From assembly GCA_025936205.1 (NCBI GenBank), contig JAICTU010000201.1, positions 1 to 15,182 on the forward strand: a stretch of DNA of 15,182 nucleotides. Direction: 5' to 3'. Shown here in pieces: positions 7,096 through 14,384 of the stretch. The notes below the pieces were generated by a model that saw only the letters and a program-made list of their open reading frames with translations, ran no database searches and had not been told where the DNA came from. The first letter of the stretch is position 1. Every line of letters begins with the position of its first letter. Made by a program: the position numbers and the translations under genes. This stretch comes from Polyangiaceae bacterium (lineage in GTDB: Bacteria; Myxococcota; Polyangia; Polyangiales; Polyangiaceae).

Positions 7096-7444
7096 GTCCG
7101 AACGGGCGCGGCGCCGGAAATTCCTCGAAATTCTCGTTTGCTTGCCGCTCCGGGGCCGTTCAAAACCGGAACGGTCGCGGCAGCACGCTGCAAGCACTCG
7201 TCTCGATCCGTTCAAAAAAGATCGGCTGCGGTCACGTTTTGTGCGCCCCAGGTGACCGATCGGGGCAAGTGCGGACACTAGTGGATTGAACGGCGCCTCA
7301 CGCCGTTCGCTTGGGTGCCCCTGAGATCAGGGCTGCGCGCTGCTGCTCACCAGCCTCGGAGCGAGCTTCCGCTTGTCGCGGCGGGCACCGCTTAGAAGTG
7401 CAAAGAAAGCTGGGGACCTGACACCCCCGTCAATGGAGGACTCT
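7096..7444. promoter_or_regulatory. Non-coding gap with clustered CCGTTC/GAACGG hexamers and hairpins
   Basis: This 349-bp gap holds no convincing gene. It contains six copies of one hexamer in mixed orientation: GAACGG at 7100, 7169 and 7288, and CCGTTC at 7156, 7208 and 7303. Four of them form two dyads (7156-7174, and 7288-7308 with an 8-bp stem GAACGGCG/CGCCGTTC). CCGTTCAAAA occurs twice, at 7156 and 7208. A separate inverted repeat, CGGTCAC (7229-7235) with GTGACCG (7252-7258), lies between. GAAATTC is directly repeated near 7117-7131. The palindrome CACTAGTG (7276-7283) also occurs in the leader of the previous gene. These may be regulator sites for the downstream cytochrome or terminators for the upstream lipoprotein. 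Confidence 0.45.
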
Positions 7445-9391
7445 GTGACAAAGTCTGTGACGCATCAGTTTGTGATGAAACACCGCGGCCTGCTGAAGCT
7501 TCGCTCGCTCAGCATCGCCGCCGGCGCTGCCGTGCTCGCTCTCGCGTGCGGCGCCGACGACAGCAACAACCAGGAAGAACAGAAGCCCGTCGATGTTCAG
7601 CGCGAAGATCCCTGCGCGAACCCGCTCAACGCGGAGTGCCCGACGAATCAGCCCAAGAAAGACGACAGCGTCTCGAGCGGCGGAGGGCCTACAGCGATGG
7701 GCGATACCAAGAAGCCTGACCCGCCGCCAGCGGTCGATGAAAAAGCGGCAGCGGAGAACGTACTCAAGGCCAAGTGCGGCTATTGCCATGGCACGAACCT
7801 CACGCAGGAGTCAGCCAAGGCCGGCATGAACTACATCGACGACATCGACAAGCTGGTCGCGGCCGGCAAGATCATTCCGATGAACAGTGCCGGCTCCAAG
7901 GTCATTCAACGCATGGTGCGCAAGGAAATGCCGCCGCCCGGCTCCGGGTATGATCTCGTCTCCGATGCGGAGATTCAGATTGTCGCCGCTTACATCGACA
8001 ATCCACGCTACTGGGGCGGCATCCCCGACTCGAACTGCGTGGACGAAGGGCAGGTGATCGGCTTCGATCAACTGTACCAGGACGTCAACCGCGATCTTTC
8101 CGGAGAGGACAAGGACGACCGGGTCTTCTACCGCTACATCTCGCTCAGCAACCGCTTCACGGCCGGCGTCTGCGCTCCGGCGCTGGATGGCGACCGCAAC
8201 GCCATGACCAAGATGATGAACATGCTCTCCATCAAGGCCAAGGTGGGCAAGCTGACGCCGGTGAACCAGACGCAGACGCTGTACCGTATCGATCTGCGCG
8301 ACTTCGACTGGGATCGCGCGATCCAGGTCGAAAACGAGCCATTTGATGATGTCTGGGAGGCGATCATCGACGGCAATCCCTACGCCGTGCCCTTCGTCGG
8401 TGACGACGCCGACGACGCCAGGGCGGACACCGGCACGGACGTTCCGGTGATGTTCGCGGACCAGATCATGAACGTCGCCACCATCGGCAACCTTTACTAC
8501 GCGATCATCGACGTCGACATCAACCAGACGCTGGGTACGTTCATCAGCCAGAAGCTCGGCGTCAACATCCAGGAGGACATCGAGAACCTGGACGCCATTC
8601 GCGCTGGCACGACGAAATCGATCGTGTCGCGGCAGGATCGGCTGGTGGAGCGCCACGACCTCGTGGTGCGGAACGGGGCGCTGTGGCAGAGCTTTGACTT
8701 TGAGGCGGGGGACGCCAACCAGAGCATCTTTCAAGACCCGTTCGGGTTCACTCCAGGCGGCAGTGAAGCCATCTTCACCTTGCCCAACGGGATGCTCGCG
8801 TACATCATCGCAGACGCGAACGATCGGATCGTCGAGGACTCGGACATCTTGCTCGACACCAGCCAGGACAATCACCGGGCCATCACCTCGGTCTCCTGCT
8901 CCAACTGCCACGCCGCTGGCTTCATCCCGGTGAAGGACGAGGTAGAGCCGATTGCTCGGGCGAATGCGCGCCAGATCGGTCTCGACAACGACGAAGTCGA
9001 GCAGCTGGAAGAGATCTACGTGAAGCCGGACGCCTTCGCGCAACAGGTCAAGTCGGACAGCGCCACCTTCTACCAGCGTGCTCTCCAGGCGGCGGACCTG
9101 CCGATCGAGGGCGGTGATCCCGTCGGGCGCGTGTTCGTCCGCTTCGAGGACGACGTTCGACTCGAGGATGCTGCCGGCGATCTGGGCCTGACCCCGGATG
9201 AGCTGGCAGACAACATCGATCTGCTCGATCCGGTGCTCAGCGTGCTGAAGCCCTCCAGGGCGGCGCCCAGTGTCGGCCAGATCGATCGCGACGATTTCAC
9301 CGCACAGTTCATCGGGGCCCTGTGCTTCCTGTCGAACTCCAGCGAGAACGCGCCCGATCCGGCGCTCTGCGAGGCGGTGGTCGACAATTGA
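7445..9391 (+). CDS. Diheme c-type cytochrome lipoprotein
   Basis: This is a 648-residue envelope protein. I prefer the GTG at 7445 because GGAGG (7435-7439) lies 5 nt upstream. ATG at 7433 and ATG at 7475 are alternatives in the same frame. The signal ends in the lipobox LALAC with Cys at about residue 35. An Asp/Glu/Pro-rich linker follows. The first haem site is CGYCH (about 111-115), within a cytochrome domain that ends in EMPPPGSGYD, whose Met is a likely axial ligand. The second is CSNCH (about 485-489). Between them is a roughly 290-residue region with YRYISLSNRFTAG, a MTKMMNMLSI segment and TLYRIDLRDFDW. Similar blocks occur in large haem-binding proteins of Myxococcota and Planctomycetota (recalled). 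It probably transfers electrons in the periplasm or at the outer membrane; the partner is unknown. Confidence 0.82.
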   Translation: MTKSVTHQFVMKHRGLLKLRSLSIAAGAAVLALACGADDSNNQEEQKPVDVQREDPCANPLNAECPTNQPKKDDSVSSGGGPTAMGDTKKPDPPPAVDEKAAAENVLKAKCGYCHGTNLTQESAKAGMNYIDDIDKLVAAGKIIPMNSAGSKVIQRMVRKEMPPPGSGYDLVSDAEIQIVAAYIDNPRYWGGIPDSNCVDEGQVIGFDQLYQDVNRDLSGEDKDDRVFYRYISLSNRFTAGVCAPALDGDRNAMTKMMNMLSIKAKVGKLTPVNQTQTLYRIDLRDFDWDRAIQVENEPFDDVWEAIIDGNPYAVPFVGDDADDARADTGTDVPVMFADQIMNVATIGNLYYAIIDVDINQTLGTFISQKLGVNIQEDIENLDAIRAGTTKSIVSRQDRLVERHDLVVRNGALWQSFDFEAGDANQSIFQDPFGFTPGGSEAIFTLPNGMLAYIIADANDRIVEDSDILLDTSQDNHRAITSVSCSNCHAAGFIPVKDEVEPIARANARQIGLDNDEVEQLEEIYVKPDAFAQQVKSDSATFYQRALQAADLPIEGGDPVGRVFVRFEDDVRLEDAAGDLGLTPDELADNIDLLDPVLSVLKPSRAAPSVGQIDRDDFTAQFIGALCFLSNSSENAPDPALCEAVVDN

Positions 9392-9401
9392 GCGAGACTT
9401 A

Positions 9402-9457
9402 GCGGGGTTTGAGGTCCCCCCGCCACGGCGTTCTCCGGAGAGAGGTTCTCGGGAGAA
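9402..9457 (+). terminator. Two hairpins after the cytochrome gene, candidate terminator
   Basis: The first stem pairs GCGGGG (9402-9407) with CCCCGC (9418-9423), 10 nt after the stop codon. The second pairs TTCTCC (9431-9436) with GGAGAA (9452-9457), with an inner GAGA/TCTC stem (9438-9441 with 9447-9450) separated by one G-G mismatch. No U-tract follows either. In a GC-rich genome such tandem stems after a gene plausibly end or stabilise the transcript. Confidence 0.4.
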
Positions 9458-9523
9458 TGTCACTTCACAGAGTAGTAGGTCTGAGTGTGATGGTAGCCGG
9501 ACCCGCAACGGTCTGGCGCTCTG

Positions 9524-9553
9524 GCACCCCAAACTGGAAACGGTTTGGGGTGC
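9524..9553. terminator. Long hairpin with GAAA tetraloop between convergent genes, candidate bidirectional terminator
   Basis: GCACCCCAAACTG (9524-9536) pairs with CGGTTTGGGGTGC (9541-9553). The stem is 13 bp with one G-T wobble, capped by a GAAA (GNRA) tetraloop at 9537-9540. It sits 43 nt past the end of the - strand caspase-like gene and 132 nt past the + strand cytochrome gene. It is the strongest secondary structure seen in the intergenic regions. The flanks have no strong T-run on either strand. Confidence 0.55.
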
Positions 9554-9596
9554 GCGGGCTTTGTGCGGGCGAGCCTCAGCGAGCGGCGCGCCAGGC

Positions 9597-11141
9597 CTAT
9601 GGGGCGGAGCGCTCGCACGCCAGCAAGCGGGCGTAGTACTTCGCGGCGGGGCCACCGCGCTCGATCAAGGCTGCAGCGCGGTGTTGGGTCTCATACGCAC
9701 GCCGTACGCGCAGCACGCGGGCTTCTTCCAGCTGCAGCACGCGCAGCTGGTCGTAGAGGGCGGCGGTGCGCGCGTTCTGCTCGGCGCGTGCCCGGGCTTC
9801 GCTCGATGTCGTCAGCGCGCTCTCGATCGCGCGCCGGTTGTTGTCGAAGGTGGCGTCAAAGTCGGGATGGAACGGATCATCGAGCACCGGCCAGCGTTCG
9901 AGCAGCAAGGTCGTTTCATCGGCTTCTCGCGCAGCTAGCGCGTCCTCCGCCTGGTCGATGCTGTCCTCGAGACTTTCGATCTGATGACCGAGCTCGCTCC
10001 AGCGCTGCTCGACGGCACGTTCGTTGGCTAGCCCCAGAGCCGCGCCGAGCTGTCGCGCCACTGCCGCCGCTTCTGGCGCCAGCGTCGGATCCAGCGCCCG
10101 GCCACCACGCGGCATCGCGGGCGCGGCAGCCCGGTTACTCGTGGCGTGGCGGAGCCAGCGTTCCGAGGTGGTTGTCGGAACATCGAACGATAGGGCCTCG
10201 ATGCTGGCCCAGGTATGCGCGTCGAGCAGTCCGATCTTGCCGTCGTGGTCGAAGTCAGCGGCGTCGAGGCCGAGCGGTGTGCCGTCTTTGCGTTTGCCGG
10301 AAAGCGCGAGCACGAAGTGCAAGCCGTAGCTCTCTTGCGCGCGTCGATCGGGATTGGGGTCGCAGCCGCTGGTCTCGCGATCCCAGGTGCCCGCGAATAG
10401 GCCGCAGCGCGGCACGCTGGAAGGCTGCGCTGTCTTTGCATCGGCATGAGCAAACGCCAGCTCCGCAAAGCCACCCGAAAAGCAAGAGGTCGCCACGAGC
10501 CGCAGCGGACGGCGATGCTGTTCATGCAGCTCGGCGAGCTGCGCGACCGTGAGCGATTTGCCTCCCCAGAGCGCGACCGAGTTGCTGCGGGGATCCGATC
10601 CCTGATCGCCGTGCGCCGCGATGTGCACGAGCAGTGGCGGCCCGTCCTGGGCGAGCGCGGCCGAGAGCCGTGCCTCGATGTTCTCCAGCGTGGCTCGTTC
10701 GGCAGTGAAGCGCGGCGCGCGATAGCGGCTTTGCCGGCCGATGCGCGGCGCGAAGAGCTCGCCCAGTGCCAGCTTGATCGCGTCTCCTTTGGCCATCGGA
10801 TCCAGCTCGCGCACGCTCTCCGAAGCACTGCCGCCGGCAAACAGCACCAAGCCCGGCTCGGGCAGGGTGCGGCGTACGAGATCGATGTCCTGCTCCAGCG
10901 AGACTTCGTTGTTCTCGGGAGTAGGGCCGCCGCCAATCGCGAGGAAGCGGATGGGACCGCTGGGAGCGGCGGGGGCAGACGGCGGCGCCGGCGGCGAAGC
11001 CACGGGAGCCGGGACGACCGGCGGGGCCAGAGGGGGTACGGGCGCAGGGGATGAGCCGGCCCCGCTGGGGCTGGAGGCTTTGGTGCAAGCCGGGAACGCG
11101 AGCGCCAGTCCCAGGCAGGCGGCTCTGGCGAGGCGCTTCAT
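9597..11141 (-). CDS. Caspase/legumain-like (clan CD) cysteine peptidase lipoprotein
   Basis: This is a 514-residue protein. The N-terminal signal MKRLARAACLGLALAFPAC gives a likely lipidated Cys at residue 19. A Pro/Ala-rich tether (about 22-60) follows. The peptidase-like domain (about 62-320) shows the clan-CD dyad: His177 in VHIAAHGDQG after a hydrophobic strand, and Cys220 in LVATSCFSGGFAEL. Clan CD includes caspases (C14), legumain (C13) and gingipains. An EF-hand-type loop DFDHDGKIGLLD (about 296-307) lies inside or just after this domain, with acidic residues at positions 1, 3, 5 and 12. The C-terminal part (about 340-500) is rich in charged helical sequence and may form coiled coils. 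It follows glgA by 36 bp on the same strand, so co-transcription is possible, but a role in glycogen metabolism is not evident. Confidence 0.8.
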   Translation of the reverse strand: MKRLARAACLGLALAFPACTKASSPSGAGSSPAPVPPLAPPVVPAPVASPPAPPSAPAAPSGPIRFLAIGGGPTPENNEVSLEQDIDLVRRTLPEPGLVLFAGGSASESVRELDPMAKGDAIKLALGELFAPRIGRQSRYRAPRFTAERATLENIEARLSAALAQDGPPLLVHIAAHGDQGSDPRSNSVALWGGKSLTVAQLAELHEQHRRPLRLVATSCFSGGFAELAFAHADAKTAQPSSVPRCGLFAGTWDRETSGCDPNPDRRAQESYGLHFVLALSGKRKDGTPLGLDAADFDHDGKIGLLDAHTWASIEALSFDVPTTTSERWLRHATSNRAAAPAMPRGGRALDPTLAPEAAAVARQLGAALGLANERAVEQRWSELGHQIESLEDSIDQAEDALAAREADETTLLLERWPVLDDPFHPDFDATFDNNRRAIESALTTSSEARARAEQNARTAALYDQLRVLQLEEARVLRVRRAYETQHRAAALIERGGPAAKYYARLLACERSAP

Positions 11142-11177
11142 TCGGCTCTCATCTTGCCACTTCGCCGGCCGGGGAGG

Positions 11178-12716
11178 CTAGCCCGGGAAGTCCGCTCCCC
11201 GGCGGGTACGACACGCGCGCCGATACAGCGCCTCGTACTCGGCCGCCGCTCGCTCCCAGCTGAAATCCTGCCTCATCCCGTTTTCTCGCAAGCGCGCGAA
11301 ATGTTCCGGCCGATCGTAGTAGGTCGACAGCCCCCAGCCGATCGTGTTCGCCAGCGAGTCGACGTTCAGGTCATCGAAGCTGAAACCCGTGCCGCTGCCA
11401 TCGGCCTCGTTGTAGTTCTGCACGGTGTCGGCGAGGCCGCCGGTGCGCCGCACGATGGGGACCGTGCCATAGCGCAGGCTGTACATCTGGTTGAGCCCGC
11501 AGGGCTCGAAGCGCGACGGCATCACAAATAAGTCCGAACCGGCCTCGATGCGATGAGCCAGCGCATCGTTGAAGCCAATCACGGCGCGGAAGCGATCACC
11601 TCGCCAGTAGCTCTGCTCAGCAAAGTACTGCTCGGCGTCGCTGTCGCCCGTGCCGAGCAGCACCATCTGCAGATTCCAGTCGAGCAGGCGCCCGAGGCTA
11701 TGCGCGAGCACGTCGAAACCCTTCTGATGTGTCAGCCTGCCGATCACCCCGATCAGCGCCTTGCTCGCGTCGACCGGTAAGCCCAGCTCTTGTTGCAGAG
11801 CCAGCTTGCACTTCGCCTTGCCAGACAGATCGCGGGCATCGAAGTGCTCCGGCAAATGGGGATCCGTCGCCGGATTCCACTCGCCGACGTCGATGCCGTT
11901 GAGGATCCCCACCAGATCGTTGCTGCGCCGCGCCAGCATTCCGTCGAGCCCATAGCCGAACGCCGAGGTCTGAATCTCGCGGCAGTAGGTGGGGCTGACC
12001 GTCGTGAGCAGCGTCGAGTGCACCAGCGCCGCCTTCATCAGGTTCATGTCACCGAAGTGTTCAAACTCCCCGGCGTTGTAGTGCTCGCGCCCGAGGCCCG
12101 TGATGAACATGGCGCCGGGCTCGTGAACGCCTTGGTACGCCATGTTGTGGATGGTGAACACCGTCGCCGAGCCGTGGAGCGGCCCGCCCCACTCCACGGT
12201 GTTGATGTACACGGGCACCAGCGCGGCTTGCCAGTCGTGCGCATGCACCACGTCCGGAATGAAGCCGATGGCCTTGCACAACTCCAGCGATGCCCGGCAG
12301 AAAAAGACGAAGCGCTCCAGGTTGTCCGAGTAGGCGTCACCGGGGGGCCCGTACAGGTGCGGGCGGTCGTAGTAGTTGTGATGCTCGATGAAATAGATGG
12401 GGACATCGCTGCCGGGCAGCTTGCCCAGACGCACGCCGGCTCGCCCTTTGCCGTAGTACATCGGCACCGAGAGCGTTCCGTCGAGCCGCTCCTGATCGTT
12501 CCACGGCACACCGCCGTACAGCGGCATCACCACACGAACATCGATACCCCTGCGGGACAAGGCTTTGGGGAGCGCGCCGATGACGTCGGCCAGGCCGCCC
12601 GTCTTGCGAAACGGCGAGACCTCCGAGGCCACGAAGAGCACACGCAGGCGCGGCCCCTGCGGCACCGGAGCCGTCAGCTCATTGATCGGCATTCTGTCGT
12701 CGTTGCTGGCTGCCAT
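11178..12716 (-). CDS. glgA: Glycogen synthase, ADP-glucose type (GT5)
   Basis: This is a 512-residue enzyme that transfers glucose from ADP-glucose to the non-reducing end of alpha-1,4-glucan in the cytoplasm. The N-terminal nucleotide-sugar motif reads FVASEVSPFRKTGGLADVIG, with KTGGLAD at about residues 38-44. The conserved DVVHAHDWQAALVPVY, FTIHNMAYQG and NGIDVGEWNPATDPHLP segments follow. The C-terminal Rossmann half has IGVIGRLTHQKGFD and the catalytic region PSRFEPCGLNQMYSLRYGTV then RRTGGLADTV. It has about a 20-residue N-terminal extension compared with typical GlgA. ATG at 12716 has no Shine-Dalgarno sequence, and the internal ATG at MPINEL is an alternative start. It lies 77 bp downstream of the branching enzyme on the same strand, in a standard glycogen-synthesis pairing. 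Confidence 0.95.
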   Translation of the reverse strand: MAASNDDRMPINELTAPVPQGPRLRVLFVASEVSPFRKTGGLADVIGALPKALSRRGIDVRVVMPLYGGVPWNDQERLDGTLSVPMYYGKGRAGVRLGKLPGSDVPIYFIEHHNYYDRPHLYGPPGDAYSDNLERFVFFCRASLELCKAIGFIPDVVHAHDWQAALVPVYINTVEWGGPLHGSATVFTIHNMAYQGVHEPGAMFITGLGREHYNAGEFEHFGDMNLMKAALVHSTLLTTVSPTYCREIQTSAFGYGLDGMLARRSNDLVGILNGIDVGEWNPATDPHLPEHFDARDLSGKAKCKLALQQELGLPVDASKALIGVIGRLTHQKGFDVLAHSLGRLLDWNLQMVLLGTGDSDAEQYFAEQSYWRGDRFRAVIGFNDALAHRIEAGSDLFVMPSRFEPCGLNQMYSLRYGTVPIVRRTGGLADTVQNYNEADGSGTGFSFDDLNVDSLANTIGWGLSTYYDRPEHFARLRENGMRQDFSWERAAAEYEALYRRACRTRRGADFPG

Positions 12717-12717
12717 C

Positions 12718-12735
12718 GTCCCGGAGACCCGGGAC
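12718..12735 (-). promoter_or_regulatory. Hairpin immediately upstream of the glgA start
   Basis: GTCCCGG (12718-12724) and CCGGGAC (12729-12735) form a perfect 7-bp stem with a 4-nt loop, ending 1 nt before the glgA ATG on the - strand. It occupies the place of the ribosome binding site. It could restrict initiation or simply be chance in GC-rich DNA. Confidence 0.35.
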
Positions 12736-12757
12736 TAGGGGCGCGCGGGCCCCCCTC

Positions 12758-12792
12758 GAGCGCGCTGCCGAGGAACCGAGTCAGGCGCGCTC
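12758..12792 (-). terminator. Inverted repeat between the branching enzyme gene and glgA
   Basis: GAGCGCGC (12758-12765) and GCGCGCTC (12785-12792) form a perfect 8-bp stem with a 19-nt loop, beginning 1 nt after the branching-enzyme stop codon. No U-tract is present. It may be a partial terminator or an RNA-processing element that sets the glgA to branching-enzyme ratio. Confidence 0.35.
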
Positions 12793-12793
12793 A

Positions 12794-14380
12794 TCACATG
12801 GCGTAGAGCCGATAGTCAACGTCCGGGAACAGATTGTCCCGACTTTCCAGGTCGGCCACGATGTTCGGATCGAGCTTTCCGGCGTTCAGGTCCTCGAACA
12901 GCTGCGTGAACTGGATCACGTGCTCGTTGAAGCGCCGCGTCGCGTAAGGAACAGTCGTTCCGGTCGACATGATGAATGGCCAGTCGCTCGACTGAAGCAG
13001 GAGCAGCTCACGGGCAGCCTGCCGCAACGCGCGCCGTTCCAGCTCGGTCTTGGGATCGCCGAAGCGCCGCGCCAGGTCGACCATGCGTTCGCTGGCCATG
13101 TGCAGGTGCCGCCAGAGCCAGGCGTTGCTCTCGTTCAGCCACTGCTCATTGTAGCCATTCTTACCCCAGGACGACGCGCAGGGCGTGGCGACCTGATTCA
13201 CCGGGTGGCGGTCCAGGTAGTCGCCCGGCGTGATGGGCTGGATGGTGTGCTGATCGTGATGCAACTGACGAAACACATCGTCCAGGAAGATCGGGCCTTC
13301 GAACCACCAGTGCCCGTACAGCTCTGCGTCATACGGGCTGACCACGATGGGTGGGCGATCCATGCCGGCACCGATTCGTTGGATCTGCTTCTCCAGCTCG
13401 CCTCGGAAGTGCGAGGCATGGAGCCCCGCGCGCCCGCGCGCCGCGTCTGGATCGTACACCCACTTGTCGTGCAACTGCGCGTGGGTGATCGCATGATACT
13501 TGAAGCCCGTGTACAAGCGGTGCCCCTCCGGATGGATGTGCGGGGCGATGTACTCGAGCGGCATGTCGAAGCCGATGTCGCGATAGAAATCGCGATAGTG
13601 CGGGTCGCCGGGATAGCCGTGCTCGGCGCTCCAGACCTGTTCGGAGGATTCGGTGTCGCGCGCGAAAGCGGCCACGCCGGTGGGACAGAACATGGGGGCG
13701 TACACGTCGTATTGCGGGGGCGAATCGGCGAAACGCAGCGCGTGCGTATCTACGAAGAAGTAGCGGATGCCCGCTTCGCGCAGCAGCTCATCGACGCCCG
13801 GTACGAAGCCACATTCACCCAGCCACATGCCGCGCGTGCGCCGCCCGAAGTGCCGCTCATACAGATCCGCGGCCGTGTGCACCTGCGCCCGCATCGCCGC
13901 CCAGTTGCGATCCATCAGTGGAAAGAACGCGTGCGTGGCGGTCGAGGTGATCACCTCCAGGTAGCCGGCGTCCTGCAGCTTGCGGAAGGCCTGCACCAAA
14001 TTCCCATCGTGGCAGCGCCAGGTGTGGCGCAGGCTACCGAAGCGATCCCGATACATCTGCGCGAGCCGCTGGTAGTGCGGCTCCGAAGCGGTGCGTTCGA
14101 GCTCCTTCTCGGAGAGCCGGATCAGATCGTCCAGGTGCTCGGCAAAGCGCGACTTCAGCAGATCATCAGTGAGCATGCTGATCAGCGGCGGTGAGAGCGA
14201 TACGGTGCAGCGATACGGGATACGGTCGGATGCCAATCCCTCGAACATCTGCAGGAGCGGCAGATAGGTACCCGTGATGGCCTCATAGAGCCAGCGCTCC
14301 TCCATCACGGTGGGGTCTTCCGGGTGCCGCACGAATGGCAGATGAGCGTGCAGAACGAGGCTGAAATATCCTTGCGCCAC
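12794..14380 (-). CDS. GH57 (DUF1957) 1,4-alpha-glucan branching enzyme
   Basis: This is a 528-residue cytoplasmic enzyme that creates alpha-1,6 branches in glycogen. I chose the GTG at 14380 although the frame is open to 14536. AAGGA lies 8 nt upstream, the start is 4 nt after the preceding gene's stop, and the product then begins MAQGYFSLVLHAHLPFVRHP, the usual GH57 N-terminus. Conserved GH57 motifs include HAHLPFVRHPE (about 11-21), Glu189 in GMWLGECGF as the likely nucleophile, and Asp351 in VSPYDAELYGHWWFEG as the likely acid/base. These correspond to Glu183 and Asp354 of the archaeal enzyme TK1436 (established knowledge). The C-terminal helical DUF1957 region includes SSWGKNGYNEQWLNESN and SSDWPFIMSTGTTVPYA. 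The position between the DUF4912-like gene and glgA supports a glycogen role. Confidence 0.93.
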   Translation of the reverse strand: MAQGYFSLVLHAHLPFVRHPEDPTVMEERWLYEAITGTYLPLLQMFEGLASDRIPYRCTVSLSPPLISMLTDDLLKSRFAEHLDDLIRLSEKELERTASEPHYQRLAQMYRDRFGSLRHTWRCHDGNLVQAFRKLQDAGYLEVITSTATHAFFPLMDRNWAAMRAQVHTAADLYERHFGRRTRGMWLGECGFVPGVDELLREAGIRYFFVDTHALRFADSPPQYDVYAPMFCPTGVAAFARDTESSEQVWSAEHGYPGDPHYRDFYRDIGFDMPLEYIAPHIHPEGHRLYTGFKYHAITHAQLHDKWVYDPDAARGRAGLHASHFRGELEKQIQRIGAGMDRPPIVVSPYDAELYGHWWFEGPIFLDDVFRQLHHDQHTIQPITPGDYLDRHPVNQVATPCASSWGKNGYNEQWLNESNAWLWRHLHMASERMVDLARRFGDPKTELERRALRQAARELLLLQSSDWPFIMSTGTTVPYATRRFNEHVIQFTQLFEDLNAGKLDPNIVADLESRDNLFPDVDYRLYAM

Positions 14381-14384
14381 TGGC

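Noticed and set aside
9465..9490. TCACA...TGTGA arrangement and similarity of TCACAGAGTAGTAG to TCACAGTAGTAG near 569
   Set aside because: The half-sites are in the wrong order for a CRP-type operator, and the shared stretch is short with no matching context, so chance is likely.
7811..9655. Long open frame (614 codons) antisense to the diheme cytochrome gene
   Set aside because: It is the reverse shadow of a convincing haem protein in GC-rich DNA. Its composition is rich in Arg, Val and Asp without any domain, and it runs through the terminator region.
12920..14194. 424-codon + strand open frame opposite the GH57 gene
   Set aside because: It is the antisense shadow of a gene with clear catalytic motifs, and it has no domain of its own.
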